Part shown: positions 27,479 to 35,502 of the stretch, piece by piece
Position numbering within the stretch: position 1 is the first letter of the stretch
Layout: the number at the start of each line of letters is the position of its first letter
Assembly: GCF_026421305.1 (NCBI RefSeq)
Contig: NZ_JAPJBQ010000001.1
Location: forward strand, 806,001 to 870,000
Source of the DNA: Dyella silvae
GTDB taxonomy: Bacteria > Pseudomonadota > Gammaproteobacteria > Xanthomonadales > Rhodanobacteraceae
Reading direction: 5' to 3'
Length of the DNA: 64,000 nt
Notes under the pieces: model-generated
Databases searched by the model: none
Seen by the model: only the letters and a program-made list of their open reading frames with translations
Told to the model about the DNA's origin: nothing
Made by a program: the position numbers and the translations under genes

Positions 27479-28177
27479 GTGTTACGAGCGATGCTAGCCG
27501 CCGGTGTCGCGTTATTTGCGATCGCAGCCCACGCGCAGGTTGCGGGCAGCGTATCGCTGGCATCCGACTATCGCTTTCGCGGTATCTCGCTCAGCGACGA
27601 TCGCCCGTCGGCTCAGGCTTCGATCAGCTACGACCCACCCACGAGTGGCTGGTACGCAGGCGGCGCCGTGTCATCGGCGCGGATCGACCAACAGACGGCA
27701 GCGCAGCTACTTGGCTATGCGGGCTTCGTGCAGCGGCTGCGGCCCAACCTGAGCTGGGAGGCCGGCGTGACCTACAGCCGATTCACGGGACACGAATCGT
27801 ATGCGTATGCAGAAGCCTACGCTGGCATCACCTATCGGCAAATCGTGGCGCGTTTGTACTACGCACCCGACTACTTCAATTCCGGCGTGCCCGTGTTGTA
27901 CGGCGAACTCAATGGGAGTCACGCATTGCACGGCAACTGGTACCTGTTTGGTCACCTCGGCTTTCTGCGGCGCAATGGCAACCTGACCATGGATCACACC
28001 AGCCGCTATCGATCGGATCTGCGCGCGGGCATTGGCGTGACCCTCAAGCCTGTCGATATCCAGCTCAGCTGGTCGGGCGTTCACGGTGGTCATGGCTCGG
28101 GCTATCTGTTTGGTTATCCAGTGAGCAATGAGGTGACACGCGACGCCTGGATCATCAGTCTTTCGTACAACTGGTAA
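27479..28177 (+). CDS. TorF-like (Gcw_chp) putative outer-membrane beta-barrel protein
   Basis: The 232-residue protein has a signal peptide (hydrophobic 4-17, cut near AHAQ). Alternating beta-strands follow, starting with GSVSLASDYRFRGISLSDD, the opening signature of the TorF/Gcw_chp family of putative porins, and ending with the aromatic tail SLSYNW typical of outer-membrane barrels. It begins at GTG 27479 or ATG 27491; an ATG at 27466 overlapping the subtilase stop is one frame off. Its tight spacing places it in the sigma-factor operon. Whether it forms a pore is not established. Confidence 0.75.
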   Translation: MLRAMLAAGVALFAIAAHAQVAGSVSLASDYRFRGISLSDDRPSAQASISYDPPTSGWYAGGAVSSARIDQQTAAQLLGYAGFVQRLRPNLSWEAGVTYSRFTGHESYAYAEAYAGITYRQIVARLYYAPDYFNSGVPVLYGELNGSHALHGNWYLFGHLGFLRRNGNLTMDHTSRYRSDLRAGIGVTLKPVDIQLSWSGVHGGHGSGYLFGYPVSNEVTRDAWIISLSYNW

Positions 28178-28374
28178 GAGCACCAACAACGTTCCAACGC
28201 CTCGCCTTAGCGAGCCACGGAACGGGTAAACATGGAAAGGAGGACGCGTTCGCAGACCATCGCGAGGCCCTCACGCGCCTTACTCACCGACACCGTCCCG
28301 GATTGACGTCATCCGGACAAGGTGCGGCACGCATGGACTTGCCCCTGGTTTTTCACCGAATGGAGGAGTCCCTA

Positions 28375-29460
28375 ATGACATCTACCCCTCGTCAAAAGAC
28401 GTTGGTTCGGCATCTGCTAGCCGCCATGGTGTCGGTACTCGTCGCCTCGAGCGCCCTGTACTCGCTACCGGCGGTCGCGCAGAACGACAACGCCCACATA
28501 CTCATCGCCGATCAGTTCAACAACCGTGTTATCGAGATCAACCGGTTTACGCATCAGGTCGTGTGGCATTTCGGCAATGGCTCGGACATTCCGGGCCCGC
28601 AGAGTGTCGTCGGCGTCAATGATGCCGAACGCATCGGGCCTTTCACTCTCATATCAGGTACCGGCACACCGCCGGGGCTGCCCGGGTGCGCAGACACCGT
28701 CAACGGCTGCCCCGACAACCGGGTGTTCATCGTCGATCAGAGCGACCACATCCTGTGGCAGTACGGCCAGGCAGGCGTCGCCGGCGCAGGCCCCAACCAG
28801 CTCAATACGCCGGTCCACTCGCTTTACCTAAACAGCTTCCCCTATCACCTGGGCCCTCACGTGCTGATCACCGACCAGGGCAATCAGCGCATCATTCTGG
28901 TCAACTTCGGTCGCCAGATCGTCTGGCAATACGGCACCACCGGCACGGCCGGCAATGGCGCCAACCAGCTCAACAATCCCAATAGCGCCGAAGTGCTGCC
29001 AAACGGGCACATTCTCATCGCCGACGAAAACAACAACCGCGTCATCGAGATCAGACCCAATGGGACTATCTTCAAAACCTTCACCGCAGGAGGCACGGTG
29101 AGCGGAGCGGCGTTTGCAAGCCGCCTGCCTAATGGGCATACGCTGATCACTGACTCCAACAACAACCGCATCGTCGAAGTGGACGGCAACGACAATGTAA
29201 CGTGGCAGTACTTCACCAATACGCAGGCGGGCAGCAACCCCTCGCCGCTTCCCACCCGCGCGATACGGCTGAGCAATGGCCACACGTTGATCAGCGATCA
29301 GTTCAACAATCGCGTCATCGAAATCACCATGGGTAAACAGATTGTCTTCCAGCAGGGTGCACTCAACGTTGCTGGCGACGGCTTCAATCAGCTCAATGGG
29401 CCGTATGACGCCAAGGTGATCGGCGACTTCAATGGACTGACGCCACCGTTCGTGTTCTGA
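28375..29460 (+). CDS. secreted six-repeat beta-propeller (NHL-like) protein
   Basis: The 361-residue protein has a signal peptide (hydrophobic about 15-30, cut near AVAQ) and about six copies of a 45-60-residue unit. Each unit has a core such as HILIADQFNNRVIEI followed by a Trp/Gln-rich strand such as VVWHFG or IVWQYG. The units begin near residues 40, 110, 160, 210, 255 and 310. This suggests a six-bladed NHL or PQQ-like propeller. GGAGG lies 8 bases before the ATG at 28375. No catalytic residues are recognisable, so it is more likely a binding protein of the periplasm or exterior. A terminator follows; 197 bases separate it from the porin gene. Confidence 0.75.
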   Translation: MTSTPRQKTLVRHLLAAMVSVLVASSALYSLPAVAQNDNAHILIADQFNNRVIEINRFTHQVVWHFGNGSDIPGPQSVVGVNDAERIGPFTLISGTGTPPGLPGCADTVNGCPDNRVFIVDQSDHILWQYGQAGVAGAGPNQLNTPVHSLYLNSFPYHLGPHVLITDQGNQRIILVNFGRQIVWQYGTTGTAGNGANQLNNPNSAEVLPNGHILIADENNNRVIEIRPNGTIFKTFTAGGTVSGAAFASRLPNGHTLITDSNNNRIVEVDGNDNVTWQYFTNTQAGSNPSPLPTRAIRLSNGHTLISDQFNNRVIEITMGKQIVFQQGALNVAGDGFNQLNGPYDAKVIGDFNGLTPPFVF

Positions 29461-29491
29461 CCACCACGCCGGCCATTGGCCAACTGCGCAG

Positions 29492-29512
29492 AGCCCCACG
29501 TCATGTGGGGCT
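29492..29512 (+). terminator. hairpin terminator after the propeller gene
   Basis: An 8-base-pair stem AGCCCCAC/GTGGGGCT with a 5-base loop is followed by TTTGCGT. The short U-tract makes it a moderate terminator. It separates the propeller gene from the convergent DUF1579-like gene. Confidence 0.6.
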
Positions 29513-29542
29513 TTGCGTGAGCGCGTTTCAATAGATGGACGA

Positions 29543-30151
29543 TCAGTGCGCGGCAGCGACTGACGGCGCTACTCGCTGGAAATCCATGGTCCAGTTGGTT
29601 TCCCAGGTTTTGCCGTCGTCAGCGGAATAAGCCTGCTCCCAATGCGCCGTGGTCGGCGTGATCTTCGACCACACGAAGCGGACGAGAATAGGTTTTCCAC
29701 GTAACGTGTCATGGGCATAGAACGTGCCCACGCCATGCTCGAAGTGACCCTTCACTGGCGGATCGAGATTGCCGAACGGGTCGCGGCCATCCATCCACCA
29801 GATCGCCCATTGTCCCGTTTTCGGATCGTACGAACGAAGACCCACACCGCGGTAGGTGCCGTCGGGTGTGTTGAACATGTTGTCGTCGACGTTGGCATAG
29901 CCGTCCATCAGCTTACGCATGCTGAGCGTGCCTTCGAATTCCACCCATTCGTGGCTGTTGGCGAGCTTCTCCTTCAGCTTGCGGTGATGCCCGTGCCAAT
30001 CACCCACCAGAAAATCGAAGTCGTGAAGACCCGAGAGATTGGCAACACCCTGCTGGGCCTTGGGCGTGTCCTGGGATGCGCGAACGGCCACCCCCGTAGC
30101 GAACAACAGCGTGGCCAGGATGGCCGTAAACACAACGCGGAAACCCTTCAT
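29543..30151 (-). CDS. secreted DUF1579-like protein
   Basis: The 202-residue protein has a signal peptide (hydrophobic 6-22, cut near VRAS). The mature part resembles the DUF1579 beta-barrel group: FDFLVGDWHGHHRKLKEKL, a central RSYDPKTGQWAIWWMDGR, and an internal HWEQAYSADDGKTWETNW. DUF1579 proteins have a lipocalin-like fold that may bind or convert small molecules; no function is established. The upstream side is the only gene-free gap over 300 bases in the window, containing the REP-like pair. Confidence 0.7.
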   Translation of the reverse strand: MKGFRVVFTAILATLLFATGVAVRASQDTPKAQQGVANLSGLHDFDFLVGDWHGHHRKLKEKLANSHEWVEFEGTLSMRKLMDGYANVDDNMFNTPDGTYRGVGLRSYDPKTGQWAIWWMDGRDPFGNLDPPVKGHFEHGVGTFYAHDTLRGKPILVRFVWSKITPTTAHWEQAYSADDGKTWETNWTMDFQRVAPSVAAAH

Positions 30152-30266
30152 AGGATGGTCCTTCGGCGATGGTGTCCGGTCATCATCGCGCTGTCAGATG
30201 ACGTGTGCCACCTCGATTCGGTCACTAACAGATGAACCCATAGCGAAACGCCGCGCGCTTCTTTTG

Positions 30267-30434
30267 CTCCCTCTCCCCTGCGGGGAGAGGGTTGGGGTGA
30301 GGGGTGGGTGCTCGCGGGAAAGTTTCTTAGTGGTGAAACCGGGTGCGAACAAATTGCACGGAAGCCCGCTTCGATCCATCCGTATCGCAAGGTTGGCCCC
30401 TCACCCCAGCCCTCTCCCCGCTGGGGAGAGGGAG
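30267..30434. repeat. inverted pair of REP-like palindromes (REPIN-type element)
   Basis: Two 38-base units at 30267-30304 and 30397-30434 are near-perfect inverted copies. Each contains a 10-base-pair hairpin CCCTCTCCCC/GGGGAGAGGG (loops TGC and GCT) with an adjoining GGTTGGGGTGAGGGG-type arm. The 92 bases between them carry no gene I can see. This head-to-head arrangement is that of REPIN or BIME elements moved by RAYT transposases. It lies in the 327-base gap between the DUF1579-like and AraC genes, which otherwise holds no clear feature. Confidence 0.85.
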
Positions 30435-30478
30435 AAGTGGCGTGCACGGCACCCCAATAGGCAGCTGCTACCCACTCC

Positions 30479-31417
30479 TTACGCCGCAGACCCCGCATCC
30501 TCCCACCGCAATCGCGCCACGTCGCGCAGCGGCGGCGCACCGAAGTGACGACTGTACTCACGGCTGAACTGCGACGGGCTTTCATACCCCACACGATGGG
30601 CCGCCGTGGCGACATCGCACTGCCCTGCCAGCAGCAATCGCCGCGCTTCATGCAGGCGCAGTTGCTTCTGGTATTGCAGCGGACTCATCGCCGTGATGGC
30701 GCGAAAATGATGATGCAGGGACGACGCGCTCATGTTGACGCGTCCCGCCAACGCCTCGATGCGCAAAGGCTCGTCGAAGTGCCGGCGCAGCCAGTCGATG
30801 GCGCGCGACACCTGGTGACTCTGGCTGCCCGAGGTGGCGATCTGCGCCAGCTTGATGCCCTGTTCACCGGTCAACAGGCGATAGAGCAGTTCGTGCTCGA
30901 TCAAGGGCCCCAGCACTGCGAGATCCTTCGGCGCCTCCAGCAGTCGCGCAAGACGCAGCAGCGGGTCCAGCAGACTGTCTTCCAGCGCGCTGAAGGAAAG
31001 CCCCGGCGAAGACACGGCCGCAGCGCGCGCCAACGCCACCTCGGGCAGCATGTCGCGGATACGCTGCAGATCGAGCCGGAAGGTCAGACAGAGGCATGGC
31101 TGCTCCGCGGAGGCCTGCATGACCTGGGCGGACACCGGTACGTCCACCGAGGTCACCATGTAGGACGCAGGCTCGTGGACGAAGCGGTGCTGGCCCAGCA
31201 GGATCTGTTTGGCCCCCTGCAACGCCAGCCCCAGGCTGGGCTCATACATGGCGCAAGTCGGCACACCGGCCGAGTCCGCGCGAAACAGGGTCAAAGCAGG
31301 CCAGGCCGTGACATGCACGCCCTCGGTGGGCGTCAATCGTTCAACGATGGCTGTCAATTCCTCGCGATCCTGTTCCAGTCGCGATGACGGCGTGGGGCTG
31401 TATGGCTTGCTGCTCAT
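30479..31417 (-). CDS. AraC-family transcriptional regulator (AraC_N type)
   Basis: The 312-residue regulator has an N-terminal cupin-like AraC_N domain (about 25-180; MYEPSLGLALQGAKQILLG and YMVTSVDVPVSAQV) and a C-terminal AraC double HTH (about 210-305; LAGRVNMSASSLHHHFRAIT and AAHRVGYESPSQFSREYSRHFG). The ATG at 31417 is preferred, with AGG about 6 bases before it; an in-frame start at 31468 is possible. E. coli YqhC, a relative of this architecture, activates the alcohol dehydrogenase yqhD. Here the gene is divergent from an alcohol dehydrogenase gene (171 bases), suggesting the same type of control. Confidence 0.88.
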   Translation of the reverse strand: MSSKPYSPTPSSRLEQDREELTAIVERLTPTEGVHVTAWPALTLFRADSAGVPTCAMYEPSLGLALQGAKQILLGQHRFVHEPASYMVTSVDVPVSAQVMQASAEQPCLCLTFRLDLQRIRDMLPEVALARAAAVSSPGLSFSALEDSLLDPLLRLARLLEAPKDLAVLGPLIEHELLYRLLTGEQGIKLAQIATSGSQSHQVSRAIDWLRRHFDEPLRIEALAGRVNMSASSLHHHFRAITAMSPLQYQKQLRLHEARRLLLAGQCDVATAAHRVGYESPSQFSREYSRHFGAPPLRDVARLRWEDAGSAA

Positions 31418-31588
31418 GGACCTGCCTGCGGAGCTCTGGCAGCAAGATTGCCTGTTCCTCCGCGCCAAGACGAGTAGCTCACGCGGCGCCTTGCAGGATC
31501 AGGCAAGGATTCCGCAGGATCCGGCTACCCGACGCCCCACCCGGCCGACCATACTGCGCCCTTCGCCGTCCCCTCCAAGGAGTTACGC

Positions 31589-32650
31589 ATGGCCCTTTCG
31601 ATTCGCGGCTACGCCGCACAGAACGCCACATCGCCGCTGGCCGCGCATCAGTTCGAGCGCCGCGACCCGCGCCCGGACGATGTGGTGATCGACATCCTCT
31701 ATTGCGGCGTCTGCCACTCGGATATCCACCAGGCCCGCAACGAATGGCACGGCAGCATTTATCCGATGGTGCCGGGTCACGAGATCGTGGGCCGCGTCAC
31801 CGCCGTGGGCAGCCAGGTGACCCGGTTCAAGGCGGGCGACACCGTCGGCGTCGGCTGCATGGTCGACTCGTGCCGGCACTGCGCGTCGTGCAACGCCGGT
31901 CTCGAGCAGTACTGTGAGGAAGGCCCGACCTGGACCTACAACGCGATGGATCGTCGTGATGGCCTGCCGACCTTCGGTGGCTACTCCGAGCGCATCGTCG
32001 TGTCGGACAAGTTTGTGGTGTCCATTTCCGACAAGCTGGATCTCAAGGCGGCGGCACCGCTGCTGTGCGCCGGTATCACCACCTGGTCGCCGCTGCGCCA
32101 CTGGAACATCGGCAAGGGCAGCAAGGTGGCGGTGATTGGCCTCGGCGGTCTTGGCCATATGGGCCTGAAGTTCGCCAAGGCGATGGGTGCTGACGTCACC
32201 TTGTTCACTCGCACGCCGGGCAAGGAAGCCGAAGCACGCCGCCTTGGTGCGGACCACGTGGTGCTTTCCACCGATGCCAGGCAGATGTCGGCGGCGGCCA
32301 AGCAATTCGACTTCATTCTCGACACGGTGCCGTCACCGCACGATCTGAACCCCTACCTCGCCACGCTGAAGCTCAACGGCGTGCATTGCCTGGTGGGCCA
32401 GCTCGAACCGCTCGATCCGCCGGTGCAGGCAGGCATGGTGATCCTGGGTCGCCGCTCGATTTCGGGCTCGGCCATCGGCGGCATCGCCGAAACGCAGGAA
32501 ATGCTGGATTTCTGCGCCGAGCACAACATCGTGAGCGACATCGAGATGATCGACATCAAGGATATCAACCACGCTTACGATCGCATGCTCAAGAGCGACG
32601 TGCACTATCGCTTCGTGATCGATATCGCCTCGCTCAAGCAGCCTGCCTGA
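31589..32650 (+). CDS. zinc-dependent NAD(P) alcohol dehydrogenase (YahK/cinnamyl-alcohol type)
   Basis: The 353-residue medium-chain dehydrogenase has a catalytic zinc site (CGVCHSDIH, PGHEIVG), the four-Cys structural zinc loop (DSCRHCASCNAGLEQYC) and the cofactor motif VIGLGGLGHMG. It resembles the broad-range aldehyde reductases YahK and YjgB of E. coli and the plant cinnamyl alcohol dehydrogenase group, acting on aldehydes with NADPH as the more usual cofactor. AAGGAG stands before the ATG. The divergent AraC regulator probably induces it in response to aldehyde stress. A hairpin follows at the stop codon. Confidence 0.92.
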   Translation: MALSIRGYAAQNATSPLAAHQFERRDPRPDDVVIDILYCGVCHSDIHQARNEWHGSIYPMVPGHEIVGRVTAVGSQVTRFKAGDTVGVGCMVDSCRHCASCNAGLEQYCEEGPTWTYNAMDRRDGLPTFGGYSERIVVSDKFVVSISDKLDLKAAAPLLCAGITTWSPLRHWNIGKGSKVAVIGLGGLGHMGLKFAKAMGADVTLFTRTPGKEAEARRLGADHVVLSTDARQMSAAAKQFDFILDTVPSPHDLNPYLATLKLNGVHCLVGQLEPLDPPVQAGMVILGRRSISGSAIGGIAETQEMLDFCAEHNIVSDIEMIDIKDINHAYDRMLKSDVHYRFVIDIASLKQPA

Positions 32651-32657
32651 TGAGACT

Positions 32658-32688
32658 GGCAAGAGCGCGGTCAGGTCGCGCTCTTGCC
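32658..32688. terminator. 12-bp hairpin spanning the end of the ClC gene
   Basis: GGCAAGAGCGCG (32658-32669) pairs perfectly with 32677-32688 around a 7-base loop, 8 bases after the alcohol dehydrogenase stop. The stop codon of the convergent ClC gene lies in the loop. No T-run flanks it, so termination is not certain. Confidence 0.6.
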
Positions 32689-34521
32689 ACCCAGGTGACG
32701 GCTAGGCTCATGCGCTTCGCGCAAACGCTGCGCATGTGCTTTCAGCAAATCACCACGCGTGATGATGCCTACCACCTGCTGCATATCCTTGCCGCCCACC
32801 ACTACCAGACGGCCCACATCGGCCTCGACCATGTGATCAGCCGCTTCGCGCAAGGTGTGATCTTCGCGCACCACCAGCGGCGCGCGATGCACCAGCGACT
32901 GGACGATGGCATCGCCGCCCACCGCACCATTGAGCAGATCCCTGCGCGTCACTACGCCGAGCAAACGACCACCCTCATCAAGTACCGGGAAGCCCTGATG
33001 GCGGGCTGCTACCTGCTCCGTGGAAAGCCACTCGCGCACCTCGCCGAGACGCTGTGATGCACGCAGGCTCACCACGTCGCGGCTGCAGGCATCGGCCACG
33101 CTGATGCGCTCCAGGTAATCCGCCGCATACTCCGTCGGCACGCGCACCCCGCGGCGCGCAATCTTCTCGGTCATGATGGTGTTGCGCATCATCAGGCCGG
33201 AGACCAGATACGCAGTCGCACAGCCGCACAGCAGCGGCAGCAGGCCATGCGGTTGCTGCGTGGTCTCAAAGGCAAACACCACCGAGGTGAGGAAGGCGCG
33301 CGACGCGCCCGCAAAGATCGCGGCCATGCACACCAGTGCCGCCACCTTGGCATCTACCTGCAGCCACGGCAGCCATGCCACACAAAGCAGACCCAACACG
33401 CCACCCAGCGCACCGCCGATGGTGAACAAGGGCGCCAGCGTACCGCCCGATGTGCCGCTACCCAGGGCGACCGACCAGGACAGCAGCTTCATCAGGCACA
33501 ACGCCAACATGCCGCCGAGACCGATCTGGCCGGCGATGACCGCCGCGATATTGGTGTAGCCCACGCCCAGCGTTGTGGGCATCAGATAACCGACGACACC
33601 CACCACCACGCCACCGATGGCAGGCCACCACATCCAGTGGATCGGCAGCTTCTCGAAGCCATCCTCGATGGCATACGTGAGCTTGGTGATGCCGACGCTG
33701 GCCACGCCAACAATGACGCCCATGACCATGTACGCGATCAGTGCACTGAAGGCCGGCGTGGCAATGTCCGGCATGGGGAACATCGGCTCGTTGCCTTCCA
33801 GCACATAGCGCACGCCGGTACCAATCGCCGCCGCCAACGCGACAGGAATCAACGAACGCGCACGGCGTTCGAACAAGAGCAGTTCGATGGCCAGCAAGAT
33901 CGACGAGATCGGCGCAGAGAACACTGCGGCCATGCCGGCTGCGGCGCCAGAGGCGAGCAGCGTCTTGCGCTCATCGGCCGTCACATGGAGCAACTGCCCC
34001 ACCAGCGAACCCAGCGCGCCGCCGGTCGCGATGATGGGACCTTCCGCACCAAACGGGCCGCCCGTACCAATGGCGATGGCGGACGACACCGGCTTCAGCC
34101 AGGTGATGCGCGGCGGGATGCGGCTTTCGTTGAGCAGCACCTGCTCCATCGCCTCAGGAATACCGTGGCCGCGAATGGCACGCGATCCCCAGCGCGCCAT
34201 CACGCCGACGATAAGACCGCCTACCACCGGCACGCCGATCACCCAAAGGCCAAGATGATTGCCGGCCGGGCTGCTGAATTCAGTGCTCACGCGGCCATAG
34301 AACGCCAGGTTGGTTACCAGTCCGATCAACCCGGTGAGCAGGCGTGCAACCAGCGCCACCACGGCGCCGAGCATCATCGCCAGCGTGGCGATCCATAGCA
34401 CGCGCCGCCCCAAGGGACGGAAGTGCCGCGGCATATGCGCCGCAGACAACGTGGGGTCCAGCGAAGGGGCAAGCGGAAGCGCCGCACGCGAGTGCGGCTC
34501 AGACGACGGATCGGGATGCAT
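32671..34521 (-). CDS. ClC-family chloride channel/antiporter with two CBS domains
   Basis: The 616-residue protein has an N-terminal ClC core of many helices and a C-terminal pair of CBS domains (about 480-605; VVSLRASQRLGEVREWL and LVHRAPLVVREDHTLREAA). Selectivity-filter motifs are GHGIPE (near 134), GPFGAEGPI with the gating Glu (near 172), and GTSGGTLAPLFTIGG. The gating Glu is kept. ClC proteins either exchange chloride for protons or conduct anions; without a test the choice is open. CBS domains usually bind adenine nucleotides. The first 40 residues are Pro/Ala/His-rich and not family-specific. It converges on the alcohol dehydrogenase gene. Confidence 0.9.
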   Translation of the reverse strand: MHPDPSSEPHSRAALPLAPSLDPTLSAAHMPRHFRPLGRRVLWIATLAMMLGAVVALVARLLTGLIGLVTNLAFYGRVSTEFSSPAGNHLGLWVIGVPVVGGLIVGVMARWGSRAIRGHGIPEAMEQVLLNESRIPPRITWLKPVSSAIAIGTGGPFGAEGPIIATGGALGSLVGQLLHVTADERKTLLASGAAAGMAAVFSAPISSILLAIELLLFERRARSLIPVALAAAIGTGVRYVLEGNEPMFPMPDIATPAFSALIAYMVMGVIVGVASVGITKLTYAIEDGFEKLPIHWMWWPAIGGVVVGVVGYLMPTTLGVGYTNIAAVIAGQIGLGGMLALCLMKLLSWSVALGSGTSGGTLAPLFTIGGALGGVLGLLCVAWLPWLQVDAKVAALVCMAAIFAGASRAFLTSVVFAFETTQQPHGLLPLLCGCATAYLVSGLMMRNTIMTEKIARRGVRVPTEYAADYLERISVADACSRDVVSLRASQRLGEVREWLSTEQVAARHQGFPVLDEGGRLLGVVTRRDLLNGAVGGDAIVQSLVHRAPLVVREDHTLREAADHMVEADVGRLVVVGGKDMQQVVGIITRGDLLKAHAQRLREAHEPSRHLGGKSAT

Positions 34522-34606
34522 CAGGAAAGTGTCAGCAAGAGTGGCCGCGCAAGGTTACGCAAAAGCGCGTGCAGTAGCTGGCTGGAAAATGAACGGAAAA
34601 CGCAAG

Positions 34607-35362
34607 TTAGTGCGATAACAACGGCGCCTTCGGCGCATTCCAACCCAACGCGTTGTAGACGCGGTAACGCAGGATGCCCAGGTACTCGTGCATGGCGGCG
34701 TCAGCCAGCAAGTAGTTCCACGAATCGGGGATGACTTCGCGGCGCGCATTCATCCAGTCCCCGGCCACCGGTTGTGGCGTGATGCCGAAATGCTCGAAGT
34801 ACAGCAACGACCGGCGCAGATGAATGCCCGACGTCACCAGCACCGTGTGTTGCGGCGCGTAGTCGACCAGCAGCGGACGGCTGAATTGCGCGTTCTGCCA
34901 GGTGGACATGCTGCGTGTTTCGTACGACAGATCGGCTGACGGAATGCCCAGCTTCTCCAGCGCGCGGCCGTAGACGACGGACTCGGGTTCGCCGTGGTCC
35001 TGCGAATCGCCGCCTGACACGAGCACGCGGCATTCCTTGCCGGCGGCCTTGCAGGCGACATACAGCTGCGCCGCGCGCAACACGCGACCATCCGCGAAAT
35101 ACGAAGGCTGCAACGGTTCATCGCCCGCCACGGTAGTGCCGCCACCGAGCAGCACGATGGCATTACGCGGTGCCCACGCGATCGCAGGCTCCACGTCATA
35201 GGGACTCTGCAGGCCACGGATCAACCAACGCGGCACCGCCCCGCAACCCACGGCGAAGAACAGCAGCGTCGCCATGGCGATCAGCACATGCCCCGTCCGG
35301 CGCCAGCGCCGGCGATAAAGCAGCGCCGCCACCAGCAGCATGACAAACAGGAGAGTCAGCAT
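34607..35362 (-). CDS. YdcF/ElyC family (DUF218) membrane protein
   Basis: The 251-residue protein has two N-terminal membrane helices (about 1-15 and 25-45) and a DUF218 domain (about 65-230). Motifs are AIVLLGGGTTV, RVLVSGGDSQDHGEPESV, the Ser/Thr-rich SYETRSMSTWQNAQF and VLVTSGIHLRRSLLYFE. The family includes SanA and ElyC, involved in envelope integrity. The ATG at 35362 has GGGA before it and is preferred over an in-frame TTG 12 bases upstream. It lies 85 bases downstream of the ClC start on the same strand. Confidence 0.83.
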   Translation of the reverse strand: MLTLLFVMLLVAALLYRRRWRRTGHVLIAMATLLFFAVGCGAVPRWLIRGLQSPYDVEPAIAWAPRNAIVLLGGGTTVAGDEPLQPSYFADGRVLRAAQLYVACKAAGKECRVLVSGGDSQDHGEPESVVYGRALEKLGIPSADLSYETRSMSTWQNAQFSRPLLVDYAPQHTVLVTSGIHLRRSLLYFEHFGITPQPVAGDWMNARREVIPDSWNYLLADAAMHEYLGILRYRVYNALGWNAPKAPLLSH

Positions 35363-35502
35363 GCGGATTCCCAAGTCCGTGGAAAGTCATGGCATCTTAG
35401 GGCCTTACCGCGACACGAGGCGATAGCGCACGCCATAGAAGGGCCATCCCCTATGGACATGCCAGCCACCAGGAAGGCGGAACCCAGGCAAGGAACCGGA
35501 CC

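Noticed and set aside
27385-28131. Alternative frame over the TorF-like gene starting at the ATGA overlap
   Set aside because: The translation is Arg/Ser-rich without signal peptide or beta-barrel pattern; the GTG-started frame has both.
30152-30478. Small genes in the longest gap
   Set aside because: The open frames here are made of the REP-like palindromes and have no start site or composition suggesting a real protein.
33247-34398. Plus-strand frame (383 codons) opposite the ClC gene
   Set aside because: Antisense of a secure gene; composition is low-complexity His/Arg/Gln.
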